From NCBI RefSeq assembly GCF_004769555.1, contig NZ_RQFY01000007.1:186001-250000 (forward strand): 64,000 nucleotides of DNA. The letters run 5' to 3'. The notes beneath the pieces are model-generated. The model was not told the origin of the DNA, did no database searches, and saw only the letters and a list, made by a program, of their open reading frames with translations. The stretch is from Leptospira koniambonensis (GTDB taxonomy: Bacteria > Spirochaetota > Leptospiria > Leptospirales > Leptospiraceae). Of the stretch, positions 35,578 to 44,892 are shown piece by piece (position 1 is the first letter of the stretch; every line of letters begins with the position of its first letter). A program made the position numbers and the translations under genes.

Positions 35578-36384
35578 ATGGCAATCATTCTAAGTTTTTT
35601 TGCGGCACACTGGATTTTAGCCGCTTTCGTTCAATCGTTCTACTTACATCGTTATTCTGCACACCAGATGTTCAAACTGAACCGTTTCTGGGAAAAGTTC
35701 TTCTATTTCTTTACTTTTGTTGTGCAAGGTTCTTCTTTCCTTAACCCAAGAGCGTATGCAATTCTTCACAGAAGACACCACGCTTACAGTGATACAGAAA
35801 AAGATCCACATTCTCCTGTAGCTTCTAAAGGGTTTTTAGATATGATGTGGACCACCGCAGTCGTTTACGAAAACATTCTAGATCGTAAAGAAGTGGTAGA
35901 AAAGGAATTCAAAGGAAATTATCCAGAGATCCCTTGGTTCGATCGTTTTGCTGATTCTTGGTATATTCGTTTGTTCTTCGGAACTGGTTATACTCTTTTC
36001 TATATGGCATTCGTTCCTGCAGATGCAGTTTGGTTATATGCTTTATTACCGATCCATTATCTAATGGGACCAACTCATGGTGCAGTTGTAAACTGGTGTG
36101 GACATATGTATGGTTACCGCAACCACGCAAAAAATCCTGATAATTCTAAGAACACGCTTCCAGTTGATTTCTTGATCATGGGAGAATTGTACCAAAACAA
36201 TCACCATGCTCACCCGAACTCTCCAAACTTCGCATTCCGTTGGTTTGAGCTAGATCTTACGTATCAAGTGATGAAGGTACTACATTTTATGGGAATCATC
36301 ACCATCCAGAGAGCAGTGTGGACCGAAAAAGGAAGAAAAGAACTTTCTGGTACGGCACCTTCTCCTTTAGCTGATGTAGCTTAA
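35578..36384 (+). CDS. acyl-CoA/stearoyl-CoA-type fatty acid desaturase
   Basis: This 268-residue membrane di-iron enzyme has the three histidine boxes of the desaturase family: HRYSAH (24-29), HRRHHAYSD (64-72) and [12 protein letters not shown] near residue 210. It has four or so membrane segments. It introduces a cis double bond into long acyl chains and should adjust membrane fluidity. The length is typical of the short bacterial Delta9 group. It has its own 160-bp upstream region and ends at a strong hairpin terminator at 36411, so it is a single-gene unit. Confidence 0.9.
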   Translation: MAIILSFFAAHWILAAFVQSFYLHRYSAHQMFKLNRFWEKFFYFFTFVVQGSSFLNPRAYAILHRRHHAYSDTEKDPHSPVASKGFLDMMWTTAVVYENILDRKEVVEKEFKGNYPEIPWFDRFADSWYIRLFFGTGYTLFYMAFVPADAVWLYALLPIHYLMGPTHGAVVNWCGHMYGYRNHAKNPDNSKNTLPVDFLIMGELYQNNHHAHPNSPNFAFRWFELDLTYQVMKVLHFMGIITIQRAVWTEKGRKELSGTAPSPLADVA

Positions 36385-36410
36385 GATTTTTTAACTTAGT
36401 GAGTTTTTGT

Positions 36411-36440
36411 AAGCCGCTTGGAAACAGGCGGCTTTTTTTA
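36411..36440 (+). terminator. intrinsic terminator after the desaturase gene
   Basis: AAGCCGC, a ten-base loop and GCGGCTT form a seven-bp stem followed by a run of seven Ts at about 36433-36439. It is 27 bp after the desaturase stop and two bases into the end of the convergent gene at 36438. Confidence 0.85.
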
Positions 36441-36917
36441 TTCTTCTCGGATCCTGTCCAAGTCACCTCTCATCTCTTTGTCGTATTCTTCCATTAAGAG
36501 AGGATAAAATTCCGGGCTTAATTCAATTTTACCGTTCAATACTAGTTGGAATAAGGAACGGACCAATTCTTCTTTTTCAAAGCCTGTGCAGATCCACTCC
36601 AGAAGTTCCAATGCCAGGTCCAATCTACCTTCTACCTGGATTGTTTTGCGGAAGATGTCCAAGACTTCTTTTTCTTTTCCTGCTTCCAGGAAACTCCTGA
36701 GTTCCACTGGCATACTTTGTAGTAGAAGTTGCTTTTTTGCATTCGGGGTAAAAAGGAATTCTGGCTGGCCTTCCGGCAGATGTGAATGAATTGCCTTGTT
36801 TATTTCTTCTTTAGAATGCCCTAAGGAAACTAGGGTCCGACCGAGGACCTCTCCTAATACGAAGTCCTCTAAAGGGTGAAACGGAAATCCCTGCTTTTTA
36901 GGTTCCTGATCTTCCAT
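36438..36917 (-). CDS. unknown soluble protein
   Basis: This 159-residue cytoplasmic protein has no signal peptide or membrane span. It is mostly helical (LEDFVLGEVLGRTLVSLGHSKEEINKAIHSHL; LDLALELLEWICTGFEKEELVRSLFQLVL), with an acidic end. No family was recognised. It is a single gene between the desaturase terminator and the repeat-bearing spacer upstream of the SpoIIE phosphatase operon. Its stop lies inside the T run of the desaturase terminator. Confidence 0.72.
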   Translation of the reverse strand: MEDQEPKKQGFPFHPLEDFVLGEVLGRTLVSLGHSKEEINKAIHSHLPEGQPEFLFTPNAKKQLLLQSMPVELRSFLEAGKEKEVLDIFRKTIQVEGRLDLALELLEWICTGFEKEELVRSLFQLVLNGKIELSPEFYPLLMEEYDKEMRGDLDRIREE

Positions 36918-36957
36918 CTTGTTAGGGTCCGGAACAGTTGGTCTGCGGTCAAGTGTT

Positions 36958-37026
36958 AGGAGGCGCAGAGTTTTAATAAGTCGCAGCGTTTATTCTCACG
37001 CAGAGCCGCGGAGCCGCAAAGTTTTA
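36958..37026. repeat. intergenic repeat of the CACGCAGAG/GCGGAG type
   Basis: The 316 bases between 36918 and 37233 contain no gene. Within them TTCTCACGCAGAGCCGCGG is followed by AGCCGCAAAG, and GGCGCAGAGTTTTA (36962-36974) is echoed by GCAAAGTTTTA (37016-37026). A related sequence, inverted, is at 63363-63395. Repeats of this type (short GC-rich blocks such as ACGCAGAGNCGCGGAG) occur in many bacteria. I know of no proven function. Confidence 0.55.
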
Positions 37027-37233
37027 GGACCGCTGATTCAAAATTTCTGTGTCTTCATTACCAACTAACTGCTTATTAGGCGGAACATTTTTGTAACCTG
37101 AATTTCACGAAACCTTAGTACGAATGGGATCTTCCCAGTGTAAGTTTTGGGTCTCTTTTTTAAAGAAGAGAAAAGGCTAAAAATACAAAGCGCGCCTTCC
37201 CGATCTAGGGAGATTCCATTTCCGGAACAATTT

Positions 37234-39615
37234 ATGAGCTTTAGACAAAAAATTTTTCTCATCCTGGGAGCAAGTCAGCTTCTATTAGTACTTATTCTTG
37301 CGATCACATTCATCCAAATGATCGACCAAGTTAAAAATGAACCTCAGGACAAAAGAGCATTAGACCGCTCCCTGGAGTTCAGAAAGGAACTCAAACATAA
37401 GGAAGAAGTTATCCGACTTCTTCTCAAAGAAATAGAAAGAAACCAAAAGACTCTTTCTATTTTAGAAAACGGTTTGGGGAACAGAGGTATACTTCAAGGA
37501 AATCTTGAATATATCAAAGGGATCATGACACAATATGGCCTCTCTATCTTTGAGATACACGATAAGACTGGGCATGTTTATTTTAGATTTCATAGACCTG
37601 CCGATTACGGAGATGATAAGTCAGGGCAGAAGATCGTACAAGAAGCTCTGCAAGGCAGGATCGCTTCTACCCTAGAGATCGGTCATAGCGGTCTTGGGCT
37701 TAGGGTCACAGCCCCACTTAAGAACGGTGGGATCATGATGGTCGGCCAAGTGGTGGATGATAAATTTATCCAAACAATCACAGGTTCAGAAGATGTTCAT
37801 CTTGCCATTTATGAAAAAGATAAGTTGATCTCCTTCTCAGATGCAACCATCTCCAAATATTTGGGAGATAGAAAACCTAAGGATCTTTCAGGAATTTCCA
37901 GATTCACTTTAGAAGGAAGGCATTATTATCTCACTCAAGTACCTTATGAAAACCAAGGATTAAGTAATCTTAAACTAGATTTCGTTCTTTTGATTGATGA
38001 GACTGAACTTTACGAATCTACCAGAAATCTTTGGCTCTATTGTGGACTGATCGCTCTTGCAGTATTCGGAGGGATCTTATTCGCATCTTATAGATTCTCC
38101 AGAGATATCATCGATGCAGTTAAGGCCCTCAACTTTGCAATGCAGAATCCTAACGAGGACGAATCCAAAATTGTGGATTTAAATCGTTCAGATGAATTGG
38201 GAGAAATGGCAGAAGTATTCATCGAAATGAAGAAGGATCTCTTAGACCACCAAATGTTCTTAGAAAAGAAGGTAGAGGAGAAGACCAAAGAATTGCAGGA
38301 AACTTTGGATGATCTTCGTGCTTTGAAAGAAAAGCAAGACGGAGACTATTATCTGACTTCCCTACTTCTTCGCCCACTTGCTACTACTAAATATGAAAGT
38401 CCTAATACTAAGATCAGCGGTATCTTAAGACAAAAGAAAACCTTTGTATTTAGAAAGAAAGAGGCAGATATCGGCGGAGACCTAGTTTCTATTAGCGAGA
38501 TCACATTATACGGTAAAAAATATCTGAGCGTTATGAACTCAGACGCAATGGGTAAATCCATACAAGGTGCGGGTGGCGCACTCGTAATGGGAACCGTATT
38601 CAAGGCAATCGTAACAAGGACTCAACTTTCCAGAAGTAACCAAAAGAAAACTCCTGAAAAATGGCTGAAAGACTGTTATACGGAATTACAAAACGTATTC
38701 GTTACATTCGACGGAACAATGCTTGTTTCTGCCCTACTCTGTCTTCTGGATGAAGAAACAGGAGCATTATATTCTATTAATGCAGAACATCCTAATATGG
38801 TTCTGTATAGAGATGCAAAAGCAGGTTTCTTGGATTCTGATTTCCCTATTCGTAAACTTGGTTTTTCTGAGAATACAACAGAACCTTTAGTAAGAGTCGA
38901 TAAACTGGAAGCAGGAGACAAAATTTTCTTAGGATCTGACGGAAGAGATGATATTCTACTTTATGATCCTAATTCTTCTGAACCTGTGATGAACGAGGAC
39001 GAGTTCTTATTCTTAAGATTTGTAGAACTTTCTGGCGGGAATCTGGAAGATCTAGAAAGATTGATCAGTGCAGCTGGAGAAATTTCAGATGATCTAAGTC
39101 TTTTGAGCATAGGTTATAAAGAAGCAGAAGTTTCTTCTTCTCGCACAAAAGCGATTTCGGAAGAATATAACAGACTTCTACAAATTGGTATCAAAGAATA
39201 TAAAAAAGGAAATACCGAAAAGACCAAGGAAGTTTTTGCACAAGCATTAGAGATAGATGATTCTGATCCTGCTCTTTACAAACAAATGGCAAGGATCTGT
39301 ATCAACGCAAAAGAATTCGAAGAAGGTGCAAACTATACAGAGGCTTATCTTTCCAAGATCCCATTCGATAACGAGTATATCTTCTATCTTTCCTATTGCC
39401 TTAGAAAGACCAAAGATTATTGGAAGTCTTTGGAATTCGCTGAAAAACTCAGATCCAGAGAACCCGAAAATATTAGAAACCTGAAACATTTGGTGGCTCT
39501 ATACAGACTTACAGGAAATCGAATGAAGTTCAGAGCTACTATGTCCGTTCTGAAATTGATCCTGGCGGACTCGGATCCTAAGGCAAATAATTCTTCGGAA
39601 CCCGCATTGGTTTGA
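37234..39615 (+). CDS. cache-HAMP-SpoIIE sensor phosphatase with TPR tail
   Basis: This protein of about 793 residues has an N-terminal membrane helix (IFLILGASQLLLVLILAITF) and a periplasmic sensor of about 220 residues, probably cache type. A second helix (LWLYCGLIALAVFGGILFASY), a HAMP-like linker and a coiled coil follow, then the SpoIIE/PP2C Ser/Thr phosphatase with ADIGGDLVSI, MNSDAMGKSIQGAGGALVMG and LGSDGRDD. The last 150 residues read as TPR repeats. The start is the ATG at 37234, where the first helix begins properly. It likely dephosphorylates a STAS antagonist. Two genes downstream there is such a protein, making a partner-switching module likely. Confidence 0.85.
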   Translation: MSFRQKIFLILGASQLLLVLILAITFIQMIDQVKNEPQDKRALDRSLEFRKELKHKEEVIRLLLKEIERNQKTLSILENGLGNRGILQGNLEYIKGIMTQYGLSIFEIHDKTGHVYFRFHRPADYGDDKSGQKIVQEALQGRIASTLEIGHSGLGLRVTAPLKNGGIMMVGQVVDDKFIQTITGSEDVHLAIYEKDKLISFSDATISKYLGDRKPKDLSGISRFTLEGRHYYLTQVPYENQGLSNLKLDFVLLIDETELYESTRNLWLYCGLIALAVFGGILFASYRFSRDIIDAVKALNFAMQNPNEDESKIVDLNRSDELGEMAEVFIEMKKDLLDHQMFLEKKVEEKTKELQETLDDLRALKEKQDGDYYLTSLLLRPLATTKYESPNTKISGILRQKKTFVFRKKEADIGGDLVSISEITLYGKKYLSVMNSDAMGKSIQGAGGALVMGTVFKAIVTRTQLSRSNQKKTPEKWLKDCYTELQNVFVTFDGTMLVSALLCLLDEETGALYSINAEHPNMVLYRDAKAGFLDSDFPIRKLGFSENTTEPLVRVDKLEAGDKIFLGSDGRDDILLYDPNSSEPVMNEDEFLFLRFVELSGGNLEDLERLISAAGEISDDLSLLSIGYKEAEVSSSRTKAISEEYNRLLQIGIKEYKKGNTEKTKEVFAQALEIDDSDPALYKQMARICINAKEFEEGANYTEAYLSKIPFDNEYIFYLSYCLRKTKDYWKSLEFAEKLRSREPENIRNLKHLVALYRLTGNRMKFRATMSVLKLILADSDPKANNSSEPALV

Positions 39616-39662
39616 TTTTTTTCGTTTTCTGGGAGACCTAGATCCGTCCAAATTGGTAATCC

Positions 39663-40565
39663 ATGTCGGCGGAAAAGCGAAAAAAGATCGAATCTGTTCT
39701 GGTAGTTATCAAAAGAACAAAGTATGAATTAGATCTGGAGAGTTATGGCTCTCTGGATGAATTCAGAAGAGTAGCAGAGATCCAAAACGATTCCTTCTCT
39801 AGGATCTACAATTCCCATCTTAGACAGATCCAAAGCAGAGAAGAATTAAAACTTACTTTCCCGAATGGAAAGTTCATCTTCCGAGAAGAATTAGAAAATA
39901 TAGATATAGCGATCTATGATTTAGTGATAGCGTTAGGTGGAGATAACCATTTCACCTATGTCGCACATCATGCCTTAGACAATCTAGTTCTGGGTTGTAA
40001 CTCTGATCCTGAAACTTCTGTAGGTGCCCTTCTATCCTTTCATACCTCCGATATTTCAAAGGCAGTTTCTCAAAATTGGGAAAATATCCTAATAGAAGAA
40101 TGGCCCAGGATCAATGTTAGGATCGAATACCCGAATGGAAAAGCGATTGAGACATTCCAAGGGATCAGCGAAATTTCTATCCGCAATAATAGTCCTGATC
40201 TAACGAGCCGATTTCTAATCTCTCATGAGAATGTCTCGGAAGAACAGAAATGTTCAGGCCTTCTGGTATATACCGGAGCGGGTTCTACCGGTTGGGTTAT
40301 GTCTTGCGAAAATAAAGACGTAAGCTTTGACAAGCAGGAGCCATATTTCAAAGTGTACTGTAGAGAGTTGCGTAAGAAGGAAAGTTTCCAGTACAAGCTG
40401 GATCACTTCACAGTTCGCAAGTCTTTCCGTCTAATATCCGAAATGCGCGGGGGGATCTCAATCGATTCCTTGGCGGAACGTATTTACGATTTCCCTCCCG
40501 GGGCCAAAGCGGACTTTTCCGTTTCTCCGGAAAGATTGCGGGTGGTGGTGCAAAAAAATGGATAG
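39663..40565 (+). CDS. NADK2-like NAD kinase family protein
   Basis: This 300-residue protein shows the NAD kinase pattern in altered form: ALGGDNHF at 90-97 in place of [17 protein letters not shown] near 110-121 (as in mitochondrial NADK2), and YTGAGSTGW at 203-211 in place of TxTGSTAY. It would phosphorylate NAD+ to NADP+, or may have changed function. The changed GGDG site could weaken ATP/polyphosphate binding. It lies 47 bp after the SpoIIE phosphatase gene and its 3' end overlaps the STAS gene by eight bases, so it belongs to that operon. Why an NAD kinase-like protein is there is not clear. Confidence 0.75.
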   Translation: MSAEKRKKIESVLVVIKRTKYELDLESYGSLDEFRRVAEIQNDSFSRIYNSHLRQIQSREELKLTFPNGKFIFREELENIDIAIYDLVIALGGDNHFTYVAHHALDNLVLGCNSDPETSVGALLSFHTSDISKAVSQNWENILIEEWPRINVRIEYPNGKAIETFQGISEISIRNNSPDLTSRFLISHENVSEEQKCSGLLVYTGAGSTGWVMSCENKDVSFDKQEPYFKVYCRELRKKESFQYKLDHFTVRKSFRLISEMRGGISIDSLAERIYDFPPGAKADFSVSPERLRVVVQKNG

Positions 40566-40905
40566 TTTGAAAATTCTAGAACAGGATGCTGGTAAAGAGA
40601 TCAGAGTATATTTGGTTTCCGGCAGACTAGACGAATCCACCTTCCCTTTATTTAAGGAAAAAGTATTGGATGTAAGTCATGCAAACAATACTGTTCTAAA
40701 CTTATCTGATCTTAAATATGTTTCTAGTTCTGGAATTCGCGCAATCTTCGAATTAAAGAACAGACTTACAAGCGAAGGCAAAAAACTTCTTCTTACAGAA
40801 GCTGGAGAAAAGGTAATACAGATCTTCAATTTATTAGGCCTTTGGAAACCTTTCGCTCATTTCGAAAAAGAAGAAGACGCAATCGCTGCTTGTCTTAAAA
40901 ACTAA
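40558..40905 (+). CDS. STAS-domain anti-sigma factor antagonist
   Basis: This 115-residue single-domain protein has the SpoIIAA/RsbV fold ([41 protein letters not shown]). The phosphoacceptor serine of the family is in VSSSGI (probably Ser58). The unphosphorylated form binds an anti-sigma kinase and frees the sigma factor. It overlaps the NADK2-like gene by eight bases and shares an operon with a membrane SpoIIE phosphatase, its likely activator. The partner kinase and sigma factor are not in the window. A terminator-like hairpin follows. Confidence 0.9.
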   Translation: MDSLKILEQDAGKEIRVYLVSGRLDESTFPLFKEKVLDVSHANNTVLNLSDLKYVSSSGIRAIFELKNRLTSEGKKLLLTEAGEKVIQIFNLLGLWKPFAHFEKEEDAIAACLKN

Positions 40906-40926
40906 GCTTTTTTAAATCCAGCTCGT

Positions 40927-40958
40927 TAGATCGAGACTTTCGATCTATACTTTAAATT
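40927..40958 (+). terminator. probable terminator after the STAS operon
   Basis: TAGATCGA and TCGATCTA form a perfect eight-bp stem around GACTT, and ACTTTAAATTTT follows. It lies 22 bp after the STAS stop. The stem is AT-rich and the T run is interrupted, so it is a moderate candidate. Confidence 0.55.
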
Positions 40959-41087
40959 TTCCTTAAAGAATAGTCCAAACTTTTTCGCCTAAGTTAGGCA
41001 GTACACAATATTTACATAATATATTAAAATAAATTGACTAATCCGGCAAGGGGAAAACTATCATCCACTCGATAGGTACTTGTAAAA

Positions 41088-42056
41088 ATGAAAAAGTCTA
41101 TTATCTGGACGTTTATTATAATTTCTTTATTATTCAGCACGATCATAAGCGCTCAGCCTGCTCCTTACAAATTAACCAATCCTATTTTAATTCGCCCATT
41201 TGGTGATTCAATTACCTACGGGATCGGATTTACGAACGATTGGCAATGTCCAATGTATGAAATCTTCCAATATGTATGTATGCCTCCTGGAACAAAAGGT
41301 GGTGGGTATCGTGGATGGATGACTCTACTTTCGTTAAACGGAGACGGTATCGTTTTCACTACAGAAGGTTATCAAAGCGGAGGATCTTATTTTCAGCAAT
41401 GGCTCACGAATACTCAAACCCATGATGGTTATCCTGGATGGACAGTCGAAGATTTAACACCAATTGCCGCTAGGGCCAGTTTTGCTAACATTACTTTGGT
41501 GCATGCTGGAACAAACGATATGTGGCCAATTTTAGAAATTCAAAATCCAACTGATGCTCAAATCAATCAACTTGCTACAACTACCGGTCAAAATTTATTC
41601 AATATGTTGCAGACCTTGCTGAACAGCAATCCAAAGACATATATTTTCGTTGCCCAGATCATCAAGACAGCTCCTCCTTTGGTCGGTTACGAAACTGTTA
41701 ATAAAGTAATTTTTAAATATAATAACTATATCGCGAGCAATTGGATCAATCTCCCTCCTGCCAGTAGAGCAAGAATGACTCTTGTAGACATGCACAGTAC
41801 GCTGCAACCTGGGCAAGATTATTCTAATGACGGGATCCATCCTAGTGCAAATGGATATTTGAAAATAGCATGCTCATGGATCCGTGCAATCAAAGCCCAA
41901 CCTGCGAATCAAGAGAGCCCTTGCGACGGCATTACAACGGGAAAAACTGAAAAACAATTAACGCCTTCCCAAGAAGAGATCAAACAGATGACTCCTCCAA
42001 AAGAAATATTACAGCAGCTATTAAAAGGAAAGTCTGGGATGAAGAAGGGAAACTAA
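41088..42056 (+). CDS. secreted SGNH/GDSL hydrolase
   Basis: This 322-residue protein has a signal peptide (SIIWTFIIISLLFSTIISAQ) and the SGNH blocks: IRPFGDSITYG near residue 36-46 (nucleophile Ser), the glycine and asparagine blocks (the latter in HAGTNDMWP near 140) and DGIHPSANGY near 250 (Asp/His). It should be an exported esterase or acetylhydrolase on polysaccharide or lipid. The last 45 residues are a charged linker (KTEKQLTPSQEEIKQMTP). Its stop overlaps the stop of the convergent PhoX gene by 4 bp. A TTGACT lies upstream at 41034 but with a 19-bp spacer to a TATCAT. Confidence 0.88.
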   Translation: MKKSIIWTFIIISLLFSTIISAQPAPYKLTNPILIRPFGDSITYGIGFTNDWQCPMYEIFQYVCMPPGTKGGGYRGWMTLLSLNGDGIVFTTEGYQSGGSYFQQWLTNTQTHDGYPGWTVEDLTPIAARASFANITLVHAGTNDMWPILEIQNPTDAQINQLATTTGQNLFNMLQTLLNSNPKTYIFVAQIIKTAPPLVGYETVNKVIFKYNNYIASNWINLPPASRARMTLVDMHSTLQPGQDYSNDGIHPSANGYLKIACSWIRAIKAQPANQESPCDGITTGKTEKQLTPSQEEIKQMTPPKEILQQLLKGKSGMKKGN

Positions 42057-43723
42057 GCCCTTCTAATCGCGACCACTCCCGGTCTAGGAATATCTCCCTT
42101 CGTTCTGGCAGGCCAGCGGCTTGTAGGAACATCATAATCCCTGGTGTCTTCTCCTGGATGCTGCACAGACAAAAATAGGTATTCTTCGTCAGGTGTAAAC
42201 CATGGACCTGTAAGTTCAGCACCTATCGGAGCAGAAGCAAATTGGAAGGCTTTTCCTGCATCTTCTCCGCTTGTAGGAATAAAGAACATACCATTATTCC
42301 CGAATTTTTTGAAGATGGATTTTCCGAGTAAACGAGTTGTCATATCGGTAACCATCCAAAGATTTCCAGAAGAATCAAAAGCCAAATTATCTGGAGAAGA
42401 AAATCCACTCTTCCCTCCCCCGGCAACAAACACTTCAAACTCGAAACGAACTGAATCGGCGTCAGAATTTTCTTCTTTGATACGAACTATTTGTCCGTAA
42501 AAATTTCCATGAGAATCATTATTTGTAAAAGATACAAAAACAGATTTATCTAATGGATGGACTTCTAGATCTTCTGGCCTATCCATTGGAGTTCCACCTG
42601 CAGTTTTTGCGGCATCTCTACATGATACCAGAACATCTGCTTGGGTCTTGAATTTAATACTCCCTTCTTTATCTTTTGCGTTTTTGAGATTTGGATTTTT
42701 TTCCAGATCTAATGGAACCCATACACATTTTTCGAAATTACCTACGTATAGGGTTCCTTCATCTAAAAGTTCGGAGTTTAATTTTCCTTTTTTAGGATCA
42801 TAATTTTTCTCGGAGACAAACTTATAAACGCATTGGTCCTTAGAATCATCTCCCATATACACCACTAATTTTCCGGACGGAGAAACAGTTAATGCAGCAT
42901 TCTCATGAGAGAATCTTCCAAGTGCAGTATGTTTTACTGGAATGGAAGAAGGATCAAAAGGATCGACTTCTATGATCCAACCGTACTCTTTTGGATCTTC
43001 CAGTTTACAATCTTCGACAACCATTTCGTAGTTTTCTTCGCAGGAGAGTACAGTGTTCCACAATGTTTGTCCTCCGGAACAGTTCGCAAATGTTCCATGC
43101 ACCTTTGTTTTACCTGAAATTGTTTCAGAGCCGGCAACTGGCCCTTTCAGTTGGAATTCCGACCTTCCGTTTATCCTTCTTCCGTATTTAGATTCTGGAT
43201 CTAATACCCAAGTCCCTTTGGATTTGCGTAGTCCAATGATAGATCCGCCCAATGAATACAAATATTTTTCGATCTGTTCAGGAGTTCTATTATTTGGACC
43301 TTTTTGGTTATAATCATAACCGGTTACATAATATTCTAATTCGTTTAAGTATTCGTGATTTGTCCAAAGAAGTGCAGAGTTTGGATCATTCGGAAATTGG
43401 AAGAAGCAGTTAAAATCAGCAGCATAACCGAAAGTATCTCCTTTAGAGTTTATCTTATCTCCATACACTGCGATCAAATCGTATGTAAAACCAGCAGCTA
43501 AGATCAGTTCATCGTTTGTATTTGGCCTTAGAGGTTTAAAATTACTTCCTGGAATTTTGGAAGAGATTTCCTTTTTCGTTTTTGGAGAAGAAGGATGTGA
43601 AGAATGTACTTTATTAGAAGGTTTATTTGCGGGCTCCGAAAACAGATCTAAGGTCCGGGCCGCAGTCACAGCCAACATCCCCTTTCCCATATATTTCAAA
43701 AAGTCGGATCTAGATACCTTCAT
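42053..43723 (-). CDS. PhoX-family alkaline phosphatase-like protein
   Basis: This 556-residue protein belongs to the DUF839/PhoX family of secreted calcium- and iron-dependent phosphatases. Blocks seen: FTYDLIAVYGDKINSKGDTFGYAADFNCFF, WTNHEYLNELEY, HGTFANCSGGQTLWNTVLSCEENYE, PEDLEVHPLDKSVFVSFTN and PDNLAFDSSGNLWMVTDM. The N-terminus reads VSRSDFLKYMG before a hydrophobic stretch. That is close to a twin-arginine signal (SRRxFLK) but has Ser in place of the second Arg. The family releases phosphate from organic esters in the periplasm. No Pho-box-like site was seen upstream. Convergent with the SGNH gene, sharing four bases. Confidence 0.88.
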   Translation of the reverse strand: MKVSRSDFLKYMGKGMLAVTAARTLDLFSEPANKPSNKVHSSHPSSPKTKKEISSKIPGSNFKPLRPNTNDELILAAGFTYDLIAVYGDKINSKGDTFGYAADFNCFFQFPNDPNSALLWTNHEYLNELEYYVTGYDYNQKGPNNRTPEQIEKYLYSLGGSIIGLRKSKGTWVLDPESKYGRRINGRSEFQLKGPVAGSETISGKTKVHGTFANCSGGQTLWNTVLSCEENYEMVVEDCKLEDPKEYGWIIEVDPFDPSSIPVKHTALGRFSHENAALTVSPSGKLVVYMGDDSKDQCVYKFVSEKNYDPKKGKLNSELLDEGTLYVGNFEKCVWVPLDLEKNPNLKNAKDKEGSIKFKTQADVLVSCRDAAKTAGGTPMDRPEDLEVHPLDKSVFVSFTNNDSHGNFYGQIVRIKEENSDADSVRFEFEVFVAGGGKSGFSSPDNLAFDSSGNLWMVTDMTTRLLGKSIFKKFGNNGMFFIPTSGEDAGKAFQFASAPIGAELTGPWFTPDEEYLFLSVQHPGEDTRDYDVPTSRWPARTKGDIPRPGVVAIRRA

Positions 43724-43832
43724 ATCCTAAGAATACTGAACCTAACTCTCTAGACCATTCGTTTTTTCTTCCTACAGAAAAAGGAAACTTGGTTGTAATA
43801 ATCCCTGTCGAAAAAGATCATAAAGCTTGAGA

Positions 43833-44327
43833 ATGAAAACGAACTCTACCCCATTCTATAAGATCCTTTTTATCATGGGCTGGATTTCTCTTGCGTTCTT
43901 TCTTCCTCTGTCCGTCGCAGTTTATTGGGAAAACAAAAGTTTAGAATCGATCTACAAAAATTTATCTCTTCCTGGAAACAAAGAGTTCGGGGTTTTGGTA
44001 GAGAATACAAAACTCAGTAAGTTAGGCAGAACTGTAAATGTGTACACCTATTTAGTACCAGACGAACAAGGTAAAAAACACGAGGTCACAGAAGAGGTAG
44101 ACCAAACCACAAACCGAAGAATGAGAGTGGGAGATACAGTCCAAGTCCGCACTTTAGTCTGGAATAGTTTCGGAAAAACAAAGATCCTAGGCAGGATCGT
44201 AGGGAATACTGCCCCACCTCCCGGTTTCGGCTTTATGCAGGAATTTTTTATATTCGGGATTTTGTTCTCTTTCGGACTAGTATTGGTCAGTCTTTATTTC
44301 AGAACGTTTAAGGCTGAGGTAGAGTAG
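43833..44327 (+). CDS. DUF3592-like membrane protein
   Basis: This 164-residue protein has two membrane helices, one near residues 8-28 (ILFIMGWISLAFFLPLSVAVY) and one near 135-155 (FFIFGILFSFGLVLVSLYF). The domain between them of about 95 residues carries YTYLVPDEQGKKHEVTEEV and MRVGDTVQVRTLVWNSFGKTKILG. This is the two-helix, beta-rich layout of DUF3592 proteins, whose role is unknown. ATG at 43833 was preferred to TTG at 43827. Its last 20 bp are antisense to the end of the next gene. Confidence 0.72.
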   Translation: MKTNSTPFYKILFIMGWISLAFFLPLSVAVYWENKSLESIYKNLSLPGNKEFGVLVENTKLSKLGRTVNVYTYLVPDEQGKKHEVTEEVDQTTNRRMRVGDTVQVRTLVWNSFGKTKILGRIVGNTAPPPGFGFMQEFFIFGILFSFGLVLVSLYFRTFKAEVE

Positions 44328-44835
44328 TAGTATTAAAGGCGCTGTCCTTTTTAAAGATCAACTGCACCTGATAAGGCTCTTGTATATATCTGGCAGGATT
44401 CATCTCATACGAAATAAAGCAGTAATACTTTTCGTAGACAATCACGAACATAAAATCTTTAAATTTTAAATACTGCATTTGTTTTCTGATCCCTCGCACC
44501 CAAATGGAATCTTCAAACACACGCTCATATCGTACTGAGGTCGCGTTTACTTTTTTAAGTTCTTCCGGAGTCATTTTTTCCGGATCTCTTTTTCTCAACT
44601 CAAGTTTTAAGGAACGGATCAAGTTGTATTCCAACTTCTCTTTTTCCAAAACATCTAAGTTGGGAAGAGTTTTAAAATAATATTCGTAATATTCCTTATC
44701 TAAAGACCTGCCGTCCTTATGCACTTCGCCTTCGTCCTCAGAGGACGGTTTGCCCTTGCTCGGTTCTTGAGAATGTAAACCGGCAGAGGTAAGTAAAATC
44801 AGCGCTATTAAAATCGGGAAAATCGGTGTCCGCAT
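44308..44835 (-). CDS. exported protein of unknown function
   Basis: This 175-residue protein has a signal peptide (RTPIFPILIALILLTSAGLHS) followed by a charged segment (EPSKGKPSSEDEGEVHKDG). The mostly helical soluble part includes YYEYYFKTLPNLDVLEKEKLEYNLIRSLKLEL and ends in KKDSAFNTTTLPQP. No family was recognised. It lies 57 bp after htpG and could be the last gene of that operon. Its 3' end overlaps the convergent DUF3592-like gene by 20 bp. Confidence 0.75.
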   Translation of the reverse strand: MRTPIFPILIALILLTSAGLHSQEPSKGKPSSEDEGEVHKDGRSLDKEYYEYYFKTLPNLDVLEKEKLEYNLIRSLKLELRKRDPEKMTPEELKKVNATSVRYERVFEDSIWVRGIRKQMQYLKFKDFMFVIVYEKYYCFISYEMNPARYIQEPYQVQLIFKKDSAFNTTTLPQP

Positions 44836-44892
44836 ACCGGTACCATTAAAGATATCGGTACGATCCCCAATTTCCCCCCTTTTTTTTCGATA

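Noticed and set aside
37147..37233. longer TTG start for the cache-SpoIIE protein
   Set aside because: The added 29 residues are charged and unlike a signal region; the ATG at 37234 places the first membrane helix normally.
41034..41064. TTGACT and TATCAT upstream of the SGNH hydrolase gene as a promoter
   Set aside because: The 19-bp spacer is too long for confidence, so it was only mentioned in the gene entry.
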